This document shows positions 15,870 to 24,827 of a stretch of 56,035 nucleotides of DNA, in pieces. Made by a program: the position numbers and the translations under genes. The stretch is from CAZIDL01 sp964537825 (lineage in GTDB: Bacteria > Bacteroidota > Bacteroidia > Flavobacteriales_D > CAYVSK01): the NCBI GenBank assembly GCA_964537825.1, contig CAZIDL010000008.1, positions 1-56,035 of the forward strand. The letters are read 5' to 3'. Numbering within the stretch: the first letter of the stretch is position 1; each line of letters starts with the position of its first letter. A model generated the notes under the pieces. That model was given only the letters and a program-made list of their open reading frames with translations. It had not been told where the DNA came from and did not search any database.

Positions 15870-17150
15870 TCAAGAGCTGATCAACACCAGGAAGTAGTTC
15901 TTCTTTCCCTTTTGCCCCAGGATATAGGTCCCATCGATCAGGTCGTTCTGGTCGATCACCCGTTCCGGGCCTTCCACCTTTTCCTTGTTGATCTTGATAG
16001 AGCCTTCCTTCAGGGCCCGCTTGGCCTCCCCTTTTGATCCCAAAAAGCCCGTTGTTTCGGAAAGGAAGGTGACGATATCGATCCCTTTTTCGAGTTCCGG
16101 CCTGGAAAGGTCGCTCCGCGGCACCCCTTCGAAGACCTGCAGGGCCTGCTCGAGCGAGAGCCCGCTAAGGTCTGCTTTGGTGGACTTTCCGAAGAGGATC
16201 TTCGAGGCCTTGACCGCGTTCTCGTACTCCTTCGCTGAATGCACCCGCGTTGTGACCGCTTTGGCCAATTCCTGCTGCATGATCCTTTGGTGGGGTGCTT
16301 CCGCATGCTCTTTTTCGAGTTGGTCGATCTCCTCCTTTTCTTTCAGGGTGAAGATGCGGAGGAAGCGAGGGGCGTCCTCATCGCTTACGTTGAGCCAGAA
16401 TTGGTAGAATTCGTAAGAAGAGGTCCTGTTCGGATCGAGCCAGACCGTTCCTTTTTCGGTCTTTCCGAACTTCCCGCCGTCCGCACGCGTGATGAGCGGG
16501 CTGGTAAGGGCATGGGCCTCGCCCCCTTCGATCCTACGGATCAGTTCCGTACCGGTCGTGATGTTCCCCCACTGGTCCGAGCCCCCCATTTGGAAGCGGC
16601 AGTTCTTCTCCCGATAGAGGTGGAGGAAATCGTACCCCTGGGCGAGCTGGTAGCTGAATTCGGTGAAGGACATGCCCGCATCGAGGCGCTTTTGGACTGA
16701 ATCCTTGCTCATCATGTAGTTCACCGTGATGTGCTTTCCCACATCCCGGATGAAGCCCAGAAAACTCATCTCCTTGAACCATTCGTAATTATCGAGGAGT
16801 TGGGCTGGATTCTCATCAGCTTCAAAATCGAGGAAATTCCGAAGCTGCTCTTTCAGTCCGCGCTTGTTCTTTTCCAATTCCTCTTCCGTAAGAAGGTTTC
16901 GCTCTTCGGAACGACCGGAGGGGTCCCCGATCATGCCCGTAGCCCCTCCGACCAATGCGAGCGGATGATGGCCGTGTCGCTGGAAATGGGTGAGCATCAT
17001 GATCGAGGCCAGGTGCCCGATGTGCAGGGAGTCGGCCGTCGGGTCGATCCCGAGGTAGCCTACGCTCGGCTCCTTTTCCAGCAATTCTTCGGCTCCAGGG
17101 GTTTTGTCGTGGAGCATGCCCCGCCATTCCAGTTCGCGGAAGAAGTTCAT
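15870..17150 (-). CDS. tyrS: Tyrosyl-tRNA synthetase
   Basis: A 426-residue class I synthetase of the bacterial TyrS type. The HIGH signature is SLHIGHLASIM (about residues 40-50), the tyrosine-binding YGxD-like segment is YDFLHLYREKNCRFQMGGSDQWGN, and the KMSKS equivalent is KFGKTEKG (about 233-240). A C-terminal S4 RNA-binding domain (about 350-426) is present. Its start is divergent from the SDR gene, 50 nt apart. Confidence 0.97.
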   Translation of the reverse strand: MNFFRELEWRGMLHDKTPGAEELLEKEPSVGYLGIDPTADSLHIGHLASIMMLTHFQRHGHHPLALVGGATGMIGDPSGRSEERNLLTEEELEKNKRGLKEQLRNFLDFEADENPAQLLDNYEWFKEMSFLGFIRDVGKHITVNYMMSKDSVQKRLDAGMSFTEFSYQLAQGYDFLHLYREKNCRFQMGGSDQWGNITTGTELIRRIEGGEAHALTSPLITRADGGKFGKTEKGTVWLDPNRTSSYEFYQFWLNVSDEDAPRFLRIFTLKEKEEIDQLEKEHAEAPHQRIMQQELAKAVTTRVHSAKEYENAVKASKILFGKSTKADLSGLSLEQALQVFEGVPRSDLSRPELEKGIDIVTFLSETTGFLGSKGEAKRALKEGSIKINKEKVEGPERVIDQNDLIDGTYILGQKGKKNYFLVLISS

Positions 17151-17200
17151 CGGCTCGTTCGGCTTTGGGTCCGAAATTAAGGAAGCCGTAACTTTACACG

Positions 17201-18229
17201 ATGGATCTTGTGACGGGAGGCAGCGGTCTGATCGGGAGCCATCTGCTCCTCGAACTTGCGCTCCAGAAGCGCTCTCTGCGTGCGATCAAGCGGGAAGGGA
17301 CCGATCTGAGCACGGTCAAGGAACTCTTTCAATATTACCGGGAGCAGGATGGAATGGCCCTTTTTTCCGGGATCGAATGGGTGGATGCCGATCTTACCGA
17401 CCTCGAGGCTTTGAAGGATGCCATGAAAGGTGTTGAGCGGGTCTTCCACGCTGCTGGTTTCGTCTCTTACGATCCCCGGGATAGGGAGCGATTGATCGAG
17501 CTGAACGCAGAGGTTACGAAGCAGCTCGTGGACATAGCTCTCTTCGAAGGGGTCAGGGCCTTTGGTCATGTCAGTTCCACTTCTGCCCTTGGGAAGCCTG
17601 CAGATGGGGAGCCCGTGGACGAAGCGGCCAAGTGGAAGGTCGATCATCGGAACAATGATTATTCCGTAAGCAAATACATGGCCGAACGGGAGGTCTGGAG
17701 AGCCCGCGAAGAGGGATTGCCCAGCTTTATCGTTAATCCCTGTATCGTCCTGGGGCCCGGTGATCCTGCCCGGAGTTCAACGACCCTTATCGGATCGGTG
17801 GCTGATGGAAACCCTTTTTATCCACCCGGCTCCAATGCTTTTATCGATGCCAGGGATGTAGCGGAGACGCTTGTGCACCTTCTCGATCGGGAAGAGCAAG
17901 AAGGGGAACGCTTTGTCCTGATCGGTGAGAATCGGTCCTTTAGGAGCGTTATGGAACGGATCGCAGAAGAACTCGGGGAAAAGGGTCCGGGCATCGAGGC
18001 CGGAAGGCTGCTTATGGAGGGGGCTTGGCGCTCAGAAGCGGCTCTTCGGAGCTTGACCGGCCGAACCCCAAAGATAACGAAGACCACTGCGCGGAACGGT
18101 TTGCGTGAGCTTTGCTACTCCGCCGAAAAAGCAAGGAATGCCTTCGGATTCTCCCCTCGACCTGTAGATGAGGCCATCCGTAATGCTTGCACCTTTTTGA
18201 GGCGGGAGCCAAAAGAAAAGGCCCTTTGA
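17201..18229 (+). CDS. NAD(P)-dependent epimerase/dehydratase (extended SDR)
   Basis: A 342-residue extended short-chain dehydrogenase. The Rossmann start MDLVTGGSGLIGSHLL (GxxGxxG, residues 6-12), the VFHAAGFVSY strand, and the catalytic Y154-x3-K158 in YSVSKYMAE are intact, with a Ser in HVSSTSALG upstream as the third catalytic residue. The usual substrates are sugar nucleotides, flavonoid-like ketones or sterols; this one cannot be assigned. The last codons and stop form the first arm of a 17-bp terminator. Confidence 0.88.
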   Translation: MDLVTGGSGLIGSHLLLELALQKRSLRAIKREGTDLSTVKELFQYYREQDGMALFSGIEWVDADLTDLEALKDAMKGVERVFHAAGFVSYDPRDRERLIELNAEVTKQLVDIALFEGVRAFGHVSSTSALGKPADGEPVDEAAKWKVDHRNNDYSVSKYMAEREVWRAREEGLPSFIVNPCIVLGPGDPARSSTTLIGSVADGNPFYPPGSNAFIDARDVAETLVHLLDREEQEGERFVLIGENRSFRSVMERIAEELGEKGPGIEAGRLLMEGAWRSEAALRSLTGRTPKITKTTARNGLRELCYSAEKARNAFGFSPRPVDEAIRNACTFLRREPKEKAL

Positions 18230-18252
18230 GGAGGGTCCTCAAAGGGCCTTTT
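18216..18252. terminator. Perfect bidirectional terminator shared by the SDR gene and tRNA-Phe
   Basis: AAAAGGCCCTTTGAGGA (18216-18232) and its exact complement (18236-18252) form a 17-bp stem with a GGG loop. The plus strand ends in TTTT and the minus strand in TTTTCTTTT, so it can stop transcription from both sides. The first arm includes the last SDR codons and its TGA. Confidence 0.85.
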
Positions 18253-18257
18253 AAAGG

Positions 18258-18330
18258 TGGTACCAGGCAGATTCGAACTGCCGACACCACGATTTTCAGT
18301 CGTGTGCTCTACCAACTGAGCTATGGTACC
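18258..18330 (-). tRNA. tRNA-Phe (GAA)
   Basis: A 73-nt cloverleaf on the minus strand. The acceptor GGTACCA pairs with TGGTACC, the discriminator is A, the D-arm is AGCTCAGTTGGTAGAGC, and the anticodon loop CTGAAAA has GAA. The T-arm carries GTTCGAATC. No CCA is encoded. It ends six bases before the shared terminator. Confidence 0.97.
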
Positions 18331-18345
18331 GACCTTGAACGATGG

Positions 18346-18353
18346 CAAATTTA
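18346..18353 (-). promoter_or_regulatory. tRNA-Phe -7 promoter box
   Basis: Reads TAAATTTG on the minus strand, a perfect TAnnTTTG, 15 nt upstream of the tRNA 5' end. No clear -33 element is seen. Confidence 0.55.
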
Positions 18354-18401
18354 TGGATCTTTCCTGAACTTCCATGCCGCTCTTCTCAAGGAAAGGCTCT
18401 T

Positions 18402-19118
18402 ATGGAACTGATCGTCGATATCGGCAATTCGCGCTGCAAACTGGCGCTCTTTCAGGACGGTGAATTGCTCAAACATGCTTCGCGGGGAGCTTCGGATGAA
18501 CTCGAGCTCGATCGTTTTCTGGAAGGGGAGCACCCCGAAGCCTCCATTCTATCCAGCGTCCGCGAAGAAATGCCGGCTGCTCTGAAGGACCCTTCCTCCT
18601 TTCCTTCCCCTTTGGTGCTCAAGCACGACACGCCCCTTCCTATTCGAGTAGAGCTTGCTGATCCCAGGAGCGTCGGTACGGACCGGCTCGCCAATGCTGT
18701 TGCTGCTTTTCACAGATGGCCGGATCATCCGGTTCTCGTGGTCGACATGGGGACTTGTATCACTTACGATCGGGTCGAGGAAGGAAAGTTCCTCGGAGGG
18801 GCCATATCACCGGGTGTTCGAATGCGGGCGGAAGCCATGCACCGTTTCACGGGCAAGCTTCCCCGGGTGGAAATGGAAGGGGTCCCGGGACCAGTAGCCA
18901 CCGATACGCCGGATTCGCTTCGTTCCGGTATCTATTACGGCATCCTTCATGAAATAAAGGGATGGATCAACGCGTTCGAACAGGATCGAAAGAACGGGGT
19001 GGTGGTTTTAACGGGAGGGGATGCATCTTTGGTGGGCAAAGCTTTCAAAAAAAGCATCTTTGCAGACCCGTTCCTAACGCTTCGGGGACTCGATGAGATC
19101 CTGCACGATCACAAGTAG
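18402..19118 (+). CDS. coaX: Type III pantothenate kinase (CoaX)
   Basis: A 238-residue ASKHA-fold kinase phosphorylating pantothenate, the first step of CoA synthesis. The phosphate-1 loop VDIGNSRCKLA is at the extreme N-terminus and VVDMGTCITYDRVEEGKFLGGAISPG (split as VDMGTCITYD and GGAISPG) carries phosphate-2 and substrate contacts. The ATG at 18402, after an AGGAAAGG purine run, is chosen because the family begins right at this motif; an ATG 60 nt upstream would add an unrelated leader. It overlaps the next gene by 26 nt, so the envelope genes after it are probably in the same operon. Confidence 0.94.
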   Translation: MELIVDIGNSRCKLALFQDGELLKHASRGASDELELDRFLEGEHPEASILSSVREEMPAALKDPSSFPSPLVLKHDTPLPIRVELADPRSVGTDRLANAVAAFHRWPDHPVLVVDMGTCITYDRVEEGKFLGGAISPGVRMRAEAMHRFTGKLPRVEMEGVPGPVATDTPDSLRSGIYYGILHEIKGWINAFEQDRKNGVVVLTGGDASLVGKAFKKSIFADPFLTLRGLDEILHDHK

Positions 19119-20460
19119 ATCGCTCCTTCTTTTACTCTTTCTTCCCCTTCTCTTCGAAGGCGGGCTGCGGGCTCAGAACGAAACCGGATCCCCCTTTTCG
19201 GTCAAAGGGCTGGGGGAGCTCGGTCCTCCTAACTATGCCCGGAATTTCGGAATGGGAGGGGTTGGAATGGCGCTTCCGGGTCACACCGGGGTTGACCCTT
19301 CCAATCCCGGTCATTATGGGAATTTGGAAGAGCCGACCTTTGAAATGGGTGTTCTTCATCAAAGGATCGGCGTAAGGAACGGAGAGCTCAAGGAGTCCAA
19401 GAAGAACACCGGGCTTCGGAACATCGCTTTCGGCTTTCCGGGATCGGATCGTTGGACCCTGACCATGGGGATCGAACCCATGGCCCAAAGGGATTACGCC
19501 GTAAGGGACAGCGGTCTTCAAAAGGACGGTATCGGCACCTATCACCGTGCTTACGGAGGAGATGGAAGGATCCAACGGGCCTACATCGGGAACGGCTACA
19601 ACGTTATTCAAAGAGGGGATTCCCTCGTGCTAGGTATCGGCTTTCATGCTGCTTACCTTTTTGGAGAGCTTTCCGACCGGCGGAACATTGCTTTCGAGAG
19701 CTCTTCCAATTTCAACACCCGGGTCGAGCGGGGGATCTCCGTGGGTGGTTTTGCCTTTGATGCCGGTCTTCATTTTCAGAAGCGCTTCGACCTTCATCCG
19801 CGGGAAGGGACGGAGAGCGGGGAAATGGTACCCCTTCGGCTGATGGCAGGATTAACGTTTGATATTCCGCGGGAATTGGGAATTGAAAAGGATCGGTTGG
19901 TCGAGACCTATACCAATTCGGGGGGTGTCAAGGACACCATCGAGCTCGTAGACGGACAAAAACTTCCTTTCCGCCTCCCGTTAGGATATGGAGGGGGATT
20001 CGCGCTTGAATATGATGAGCGACTTAAAGCGAGCTTTGAATTCCGAAAACGGAATTGGGGCGATGTGCAGGGAGAGGCCGCCTCGCTTCTTTTCTCCGGA
20101 AAGAATCGGGACCGTGTGGTGGGTCGTTTCGGGCTCGAATACACCCCCCAGTTGGAATATAAACGGAGCTCCAGTTATTTCGCCTATTGGGATTACCGGC
20201 TCGGGGCTAGAGCGATAAAGGAGTATTACAGCTACAATGGTCGCGAAGTGCGGGATCTTGGCATAAGTTTTGGTTTGGGTGTCCCGCTCGTTCGATCCTC
20301 ATCCTATTCCAGCATCAATATCGGTGCTGAGTGGTCCCGACGAGGACCGCAAGGTGGAGGAACGGACTTGCTAAGGGAACGGGCCTGGAAATTCTATATC
20401 GGTGTTTCCCTTTCCCCGCATAGGGCTGATCAATGGTTCCGAGAACCTAAGATCCGATGA
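19093..20460 (+). CDS. Outer-membrane beta-barrel protein
   Basis: A 455-residue exported protein with signal peptide (SLLLLLFLPLLFEGG, cleavage near LRAQ). It begins the mature part with a G-rich N-terminus (GMGGVGMAL) and continues as alternating hydrophobic strands such as FGRFGLEYTP-like and SINIGAEWSRRG, ending in KFYIGVSLSP. The pattern resembles the FadL/OmpP1-type transporters conserved after coaX in Bacteroidota. The substrate is unknown. The start codon lies inside the 3' end of coaX. Confidence 0.8.
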   Translation: MRSCTITSRSLLLLLFLPLLFEGGLRAQNETGSPFSVKGLGELGPPNYARNFGMGGVGMALPGHTGVDPSNPGHYGNLEEPTFEMGVLHQRIGVRNGELKESKKNTGLRNIAFGFPGSDRWTLTMGIEPMAQRDYAVRDSGLQKDGIGTYHRAYGGDGRIQRAYIGNGYNVIQRGDSLVLGIGFHAAYLFGELSDRRNIAFESSSNFNTRVERGISVGGFAFDAGLHFQKRFDLHPREGTESGEMVPLRLMAGLTFDIPRELGIEKDRLVETYTNSGGVKDTIELVDGQKLPFRLPLGYGGGFALEYDERLKASFEFRKRNWGDVQGEAASLLFSGKNRDRVVGRFGLEYTPQLEYKRSSSYFAYWDYRLGARAIKEYYSYNGREVRDLGISFGLGVPLVRSSSYSSINIGAEWSRRGPQGGGTDLLRERAWKFYIGVSLSPHRADQWFREPKIR

Positions 20461-20483
20461 TCGAGTAACCAAAAGCAAGAACG

Positions 20484-21839
20484 ATGAAGCGATCGCATCT
20501 CCTTCTTTTCCTTCTGCTCCTTATGACAGCTCCTGCCTTTGCTCAGGACTACGGCAGCGGACAGGACAGTGTTGAGTGCATCAAACAACTGAATCTATAC
20601 CGTGATTTCCGTGATAGCAAGGAGTTCCGGAAAGCTCTTCCCCATTGGCAAAAGGCCGTGGAGCTTTGTCCAAGGGCTTCGAAGCGCCTTTATATCGATG
20701 GGGAGGATTTCTATGAAACCTTTATCGAGAAGGCTAAGGATACGGCTATGAAGCGGACCTATGTGGATTCGCTCATGTGGGTCTATGACAAACGGACCAA
20801 AGAGTACGGCCAAGAAGCTTTTGTAAAGGGTAAAAAAGGATCCCATCTTGTGAAGTACCGGAAGTTCCTTCCCCCGAAGCGTTTGATGGAAGCCAATCGA
20901 ATGCTCAAGAGCTCCATCCACACCTTGGGGAAGGAATCCTCTCCTACCTCGATCGCTCGCTATTTCTTCTCGCTTTATTTCCTCTACAAAGCGGATCAGG
21001 TAAAGCGCAATGAGATCCTCTTGGAATATCTTCCGATCGCGTCCTACGTCGATTCCAACATCACCGACCCGAAGAGCAAGAAACACAAAAAGTATTTCAT
21101 GAAGGTCGAGGCTAAGATCGATAAGATCTTCAAAGTACTGGCCAAGTGTGATACCCTGCAAAAGCTATACAGCGAGGAACTCGGATCGGATACGGGCCTG
21201 AGCCCTGAAATGAAACGGCAAATGATGATGGGGATGAAAGAGCGTGGTTGCCAGGAGCAGGAACTTTATCCTCGGCTTGCCAAGAGCGTTCACAAAGAAG
21301 AGCCTACTGCTTCATCAGCTTATGAGATCGGGGTGTTGGAAATGAAGAACGGGAAGAACAAAGAAGCCGCGAAATACCTAAGCCAGGCCATCGAGCTGAT
21401 GAAGGAGGATAGTGCTGCTGTTGACAGTAGCAAATTGGTGGAATATTACATCGCAGCGGGCCGGAACGCGAACGAAAGGGGACTTGCCTCCAAAGCGAAC
21501 GAACTTGCGCGCAAAGCCCTTGGGATCGATGGGGACAATGGGCGTGCTTACGTGATCGTGGCTGAGGCTATCGCCAACAGCGCTGGCGCCTGTTCGGAGA
21601 ATAAATTGCAGAAAGGGGCTGTTTATTGGTTGGCCGCGGATTATCTCAAGAAAGCGCGGCAGGACACGAGCGTAGAGGATGTGGTGAAAGAAAGGCTGGG
21701 GAATTATCGGGCCAATTTCCCCGATAAGAGCACGATGTTCGAATACGGACAGCTCAACGATAACGGGGAACCGGTCGACCAACCCTTCGAGATCGGCTGC
21801 TGGATCGGTGAGACCACGATGCCCCGAAAATCCTGGTAG
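20484..21839 (+). CDS. Exported tetratricopeptide-repeat protein
   Basis: A 451-residue protein with signal peptide (LLLFLLLLMTAPAFAQ) followed by helical TPR-like repeats, e.g. FRKALPHWQKAVELCP near residue 50 and NKEAAKYLSQAIELM near residue 300. The C-terminal end (about 375-440) has GAVYWLAADYLKKARQ, typical of Bacteroidota proteins annotated only as TPR. It is predicted periplasmic. It sits between the barrel and LptC, 23 nt after the former, so an envelope assembly role is inferred. A terminator starts 37 nt after its stop. Confidence 0.8.
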   Translation: MKRSHLLLFLLLLMTAPAFAQDYGSGQDSVECIKQLNLYRDFRDSKEFRKALPHWQKAVELCPRASKRLYIDGEDFYETFIEKAKDTAMKRTYVDSLMWVYDKRTKEYGQEAFVKGKKGSHLVKYRKFLPPKRLMEANRMLKSSIHTLGKESSPTSIARYFFSLYFLYKADQVKRNEILLEYLPIASYVDSNITDPKSKKHKKYFMKVEAKIDKIFKVLAKCDTLQKLYSEELGSDTGLSPEMKRQMMMGMKERGCQEQELYPRLAKSVHKEEPTASSAYEIGVLEMKNGKNKEAAKYLSQAIELMKEDSAAVDSSKLVEYYIAAGRNANERGLASKANELARKALGIDGDNGRAYVIVAEAIANSAGACSENKLQKGAVYWLAADYLKKARQDTSVEDVVKERLGNYRANFPDKSTMFEYGQLNDNGEPVDQPFEIGCWIGETTMPRKSW

Positions 21840-22458
21840 GCCTTTGGTCCGTCAGGAAACTCACCCCTTCCTTATAAGCATCCTGAGCCCTTTGCTCGGG
21901 ATGCTTTTTTCGTGCCAGCAGAACGAGATGGAAAAAGTGAAGGCCCTTAGCGGGATGGATGAGATCCCGGTCCGGACGAGCTACGGGGTCGAGATGACCT
22001 ATGTGGACTCCGGGAAGAAGGATATGAAGCTTTTCGCTGAGAAGATGGATCATTTCGAAGGACGTGATGGTGCCCGGATCGAATTCAGCAATGGGTTTCA
22101 CGTGCTCTTTTTCAGATCGGAGGATTCGGTGGCTTCAGAATTAGAAGCCCAAGATGGGATCCTTTATGAGAACAAGGATCGAATGATCGCACGCAACGAC
22201 GTGGTGGTCCGGAATGCTCAGGGTGAACGATTGAACACCGAAAAGCTGATCTGGGATCGTGACAGCGGTAAGGTCTTTACCAACAAGTTCGTCAAGATCA
22301 CGCGGCCCAACGGCGTGATCCATGGGAATGGGCTTGTGGCGGAAGAAGATCTGAGCAGCTATAAGATCAAGGAGATCACCGGGGAATGGTACTTCGATCG
22401 TCCCCGAAAAGGTGAAAAAAATAAGGGCGGGAAGGCTGATGCGAAGGAAGTTCAATAG
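21808..22458 (+). CDS. lptC: LPS export periplasmic protein LptC
   Basis: A membrane-anchored LptC/LptA-like protein (up to 216 residues) bridging the inner-membrane LptBFG complex to LptA in lipopolysaccharide export. A lipoprotein-type signal (FLISILSPLLGMLFSC) is followed by a single OstA-type beta-jellyroll, with EMTYVDSGKKDMKLFAEK and later GVIHGNGLVAEEDLSSYKI. The longest start is GTG at 21808, inside the previous gene; TTG at 21844 leaves a 23-residue signal and may be the real one. The codons for the signal peptide lie within an intrinsic terminator (21877-21910). Confidence 0.85.
   Translation: MRPRCPENPGRPLVRQETHPFLISILSPLLGMLFSCQQNEMEKVKALSGMDEIPVRTSYGVEMTYVDSGKKDMKLFAEKMDHFEGRDGARIEFSNGFHVLFFRSEDSVASELEAQDGILYENKDRMIARNDVVVRNAQGERLNTEKLIWDRDSGKVFTNKFVKITRPNGVIHGNGLVAEEDLSSYKIKEITGEWYFDRPRKGEKNKGGKADAKEVQ
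21877..21910 (+). terminator. Intrinsic terminator inside the lptC signal-peptide codons
   Basis: AGCATCCTGAGC (21877-21888) pairs over 12 bp (one G-T) with GCTCGGGATGCT (21894-21905), loop CCTTT, followed by a run of Ts to 21910. All textbook parts are present, yet it lies after the lptC start. It could end the coaX-TPR transcript and leave lptC to read-through or coupling. Confidence 0.8.
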
Positions 22459-22636
22459 GTTCATGGAGCTCTTTTGGCTTGCGATGACCTTGGTCGCTCT
22501 CGCAATGGCCCTTTATATGCTCGCGGCAAGCGGTTGGGCCAAAGGGATCATCTACATGATATTTCCCTTGCTTGCCGGTGCTATGTACGGATTGCGCAGG
22601 ATGGTGCGGAGTAGAGAAAAGTACGATGATCGCTAA
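22439..22636 (+). CDS. Small two-helix membrane protein
   Basis: A 65-residue protein with two hydrophobic helices (about residues 8-26 and 33-49) and a basic tail (LRRMVRSREKYDDR). It overlaps the end of lptC by 20 nt, implying translational coupling. Small membrane proteins at this place, between lptC and a downstream membrane protein, recur in Bacteroidota, but no function is known. An ATG at 22412 would give nine more residues; the ATG at 22463 is also possible. Confidence 0.65.
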   Translation: MRRKFNRFMELFWLAMTLVALAMALYMLAASGWAKGIIYMIFPLLAGAMYGLRRMVRSREKYDDR

Positions 22637-22724
22637 AGCTCGCTCCATCGAAGCCCTCCGAATTTTCTCGATCGTCGATCAGGTCGTATATTAGCGCTCC
22701 TTATTCCAAAGAGCTTAGCTAACG

Positions 22725-24827
22725 ATGGCAATGATCAATCGGATCAGGAAGCGATCAGGCCTCTTGATCATCGTGATCGGAGGAGCGATGGTCGCATTCC
22801 TGCTGGGCGGACTTCTAAGACAGGGAGGATGCCAAAGACAACGGCCCCAACGGGCTGAAGTGGGGAACATATACGGCCAGGGCATCCCACAGGAGGAGTA
22901 TGAACAACGGGTCCGCACACGGATCCAGCGCCTCCAAAAGCAGCGGCAAGAGAAGATCGGCCCGGATATGAAAGAAAAGCTTCGGGACCGTATATGGAAG
23001 CAGATGGTCCGGGAACGCGTTTTCCAGAAACAGATCGAAGAACTCGGTATCGAGGTACCCTCGGAGGAACTTAAAGACCTCTTAGCCGGAGAGAATGTCC
23101 ATCCCAGGATCAGGAGGATCTTTCAACAGCAGACCGGGACCTTCAACAGAGAAATGGTCCTTCGGCGTATCGCTCAGACCTTCCGCAACAGCGAGGAAGC
23201 ACGTCGCCAATGGAGCAGGATGGCGGAAGGCATCATGCAGGACCGGGCCTTTTCCAAATTCACCAACCTGGTCGGAAAGGCCATGATCGCCAATCGGACC
23301 GAAGTGATGGACGCTTTTAAGGCCCGGAATCGAAAGGTGGACCTCGAATACGTCGTCAGACCTTATCGTTCCCTTTCCGACGAAAAGGTGAAGGTAGGAG
23401 AATCGGAGGTGCGGGCCTATTATGAAGAACATAAGGATGACCCGGAATACGAACAGGAGAGCTCTCGCTCCTTCCAATACGTCCTTGTTGATGCCAGTCC
23501 TTCCGAAAGGGATATCCGCCAGGCCCGTAAGGATATGGAAGACCTCCAAGAGCGCTTCCAGGCTGCGAGGAACGATTCCCTTTTCGCTGCCAACCAGTCC
23601 GGGCGCCCTGGTTCCCCGATCGAATATCTACGGGAAGGGGAACTGGAGGATCCCGAAGCTGATTCCCTCCTCTTTGAAGCTGATACGGGGGACGTGATCG
23701 GCCCTGTTCGAAAAGCGGAACGCTTTATGCTCTACAAGGTCCTTAGCAAGCACGAAAGGCCCGACTCCGTGAGAGCTTCTCATATCCTCCTTGGACGGAG
23801 GGTCCGAGGTAAGACCGATAGCTTGATGCGGGTCGCCGACAGCCTTAAAGAGGAACTCGAGGGCGGCGCTGATTTTGGACGCCTTGCCGAGAACATCTCG
23901 GAAGATCCCAATTCTGCCCGGAAAGGAGGGTCGCTCGGGTGGATCCGTCCCGGGGACATGCTCCCCGCTTTCGACAGCGTCGTTTTCCAAGCCGATACAG
24001 GATCTTATTCCATCGTTCAGACAGCGGCAGGGGTTCACCTTATCGATGTGGAAAGGCGGACCGAACCGGTCCTGCAATATCGCACGGCGGTGCTCGAAAG
24101 CGAAGTGGCCCCATCCAGCGAAACCCTCGATTCCGCTTATAACAGAGCCAGTGAACTTGCCATCCAAAGTGACGATGATTCTTCCTTCAAGGCCATCGCC
24201 AAAAAGAAAGGTTTCCGCTTGCGCTTAGCTTCCCGGGTGAAAGAGAGCGATCGTTCCGTTAGCCGGCTGGAGAATTCGCGTCAATTGGTCCGATGGGCTT
24301 TCAAAGCTGAAAAGGGGGATGTTTCCAAGGCCATGCGCTGTGGTGATCGCTACGTGGTCGCACTATTGACCGAGGTCCGAAAGGAAGGAGCTCCTTCTTT
24401 TGAGAACGTACGTGAGGATATGCGCGACGAAGTGGTTCAACGGAACAAAGCGGACCGCTTCATAAGGGAAATGCAAGGAGCCTCCTCCCTCGATAGCCTC
24501 GCTTCTGCACATGGTCTCGAACTACGGACGGCAACCGGGGTCACTTTCAATAGCAATTCTCTGCCAGGTAGTGGGAATGAGCCCCGCGTCATCGGGAAAC
24601 TGCTTCAGGTCAAGGAAGGCCATCTCAGCAAACCGATCCGAGGGAACAGCGGAGTTTTCGTTGGAGCTGTAACGCGTGTCCAGAAAGCAGGCGAGCCTAC
24701 GGATATGCGGTTGGCCCGACTCAAAACCCGGATGGAGCGTAAGCGGAGCAGAAGGGTTCAACGGGGGCTTTTGGACGTGCTGAAGGAGCACGCTGAAGTC
24801 GAGGACAAGCGGAACACCCTTCGCTGA
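22725..24827 (+). CDS. PpiD/SurA-like peptidyl-prolyl isomerase chaperone
   Basis: A 700-residue inner-membrane anchored periplasmic folding factor. An N-terminal transmembrane helix (LLIIVIGGAMVAFLLGG, about residues 13-29) precedes a SurA_N/PpiD-like helical region (about 60-260). A parvulin domain follows (about 345-440, RASHILLGRRV through GGSLGWIRPGDMLPAFDSVVF), then a second divergent helical and PPIase-like part. The length fits Bacteroidota PpiD. It chaperones outer-membrane proteins leaving the Sec translocon. Its TGA abuts the stop of the convergent phoH. Confidence 0.9.
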   Translation: MAMINRIRKRSGLLIIVIGGAMVAFLLGGLLRQGGCQRQRPQRAEVGNIYGQGIPQEEYEQRVRTRIQRLQKQRQEKIGPDMKEKLRDRIWKQMVRERVFQKQIEELGIEVPSEELKDLLAGENVHPRIRRIFQQQTGTFNREMVLRRIAQTFRNSEEARRQWSRMAEGIMQDRAFSKFTNLVGKAMIANRTEVMDAFKARNRKVDLEYVVRPYRSLSDEKVKVGESEVRAYYEEHKDDPEYEQESSRSFQYVLVDASPSERDIRQARKDMEDLQERFQAARNDSLFAANQSGRPGSPIEYLREGELEDPEADSLLFEADTGDVIGPVRKAERFMLYKVLSKHERPDSVRASHILLGRRVRGKTDSLMRVADSLKEELEGGADFGRLAENISEDPNSARKGGSLGWIRPGDMLPAFDSVVFQADTGSYSIVQTAAGVHLIDVERRTEPVLQYRTAVLESEVAPSSETLDSAYNRASELAIQSDDDSSFKAIAKKKGFRLRLASRVKESDRSVSRLENSRQLVRWAFKAEKGDVSKAMRCGDRYVVALLTEVRKEGAPSFENVREDMRDEVVQRNKADRFIREMQGASSLDSLASAHGLELRTATGVTFNSNSLPGSGNEPRVIGKLLQVKEGHLSKPIRGNSGVFVGAVTRVQKAGEPTDMRLARLKTRMERKRSRRVQRGLLDVLKEHAEVEDKRNTLR

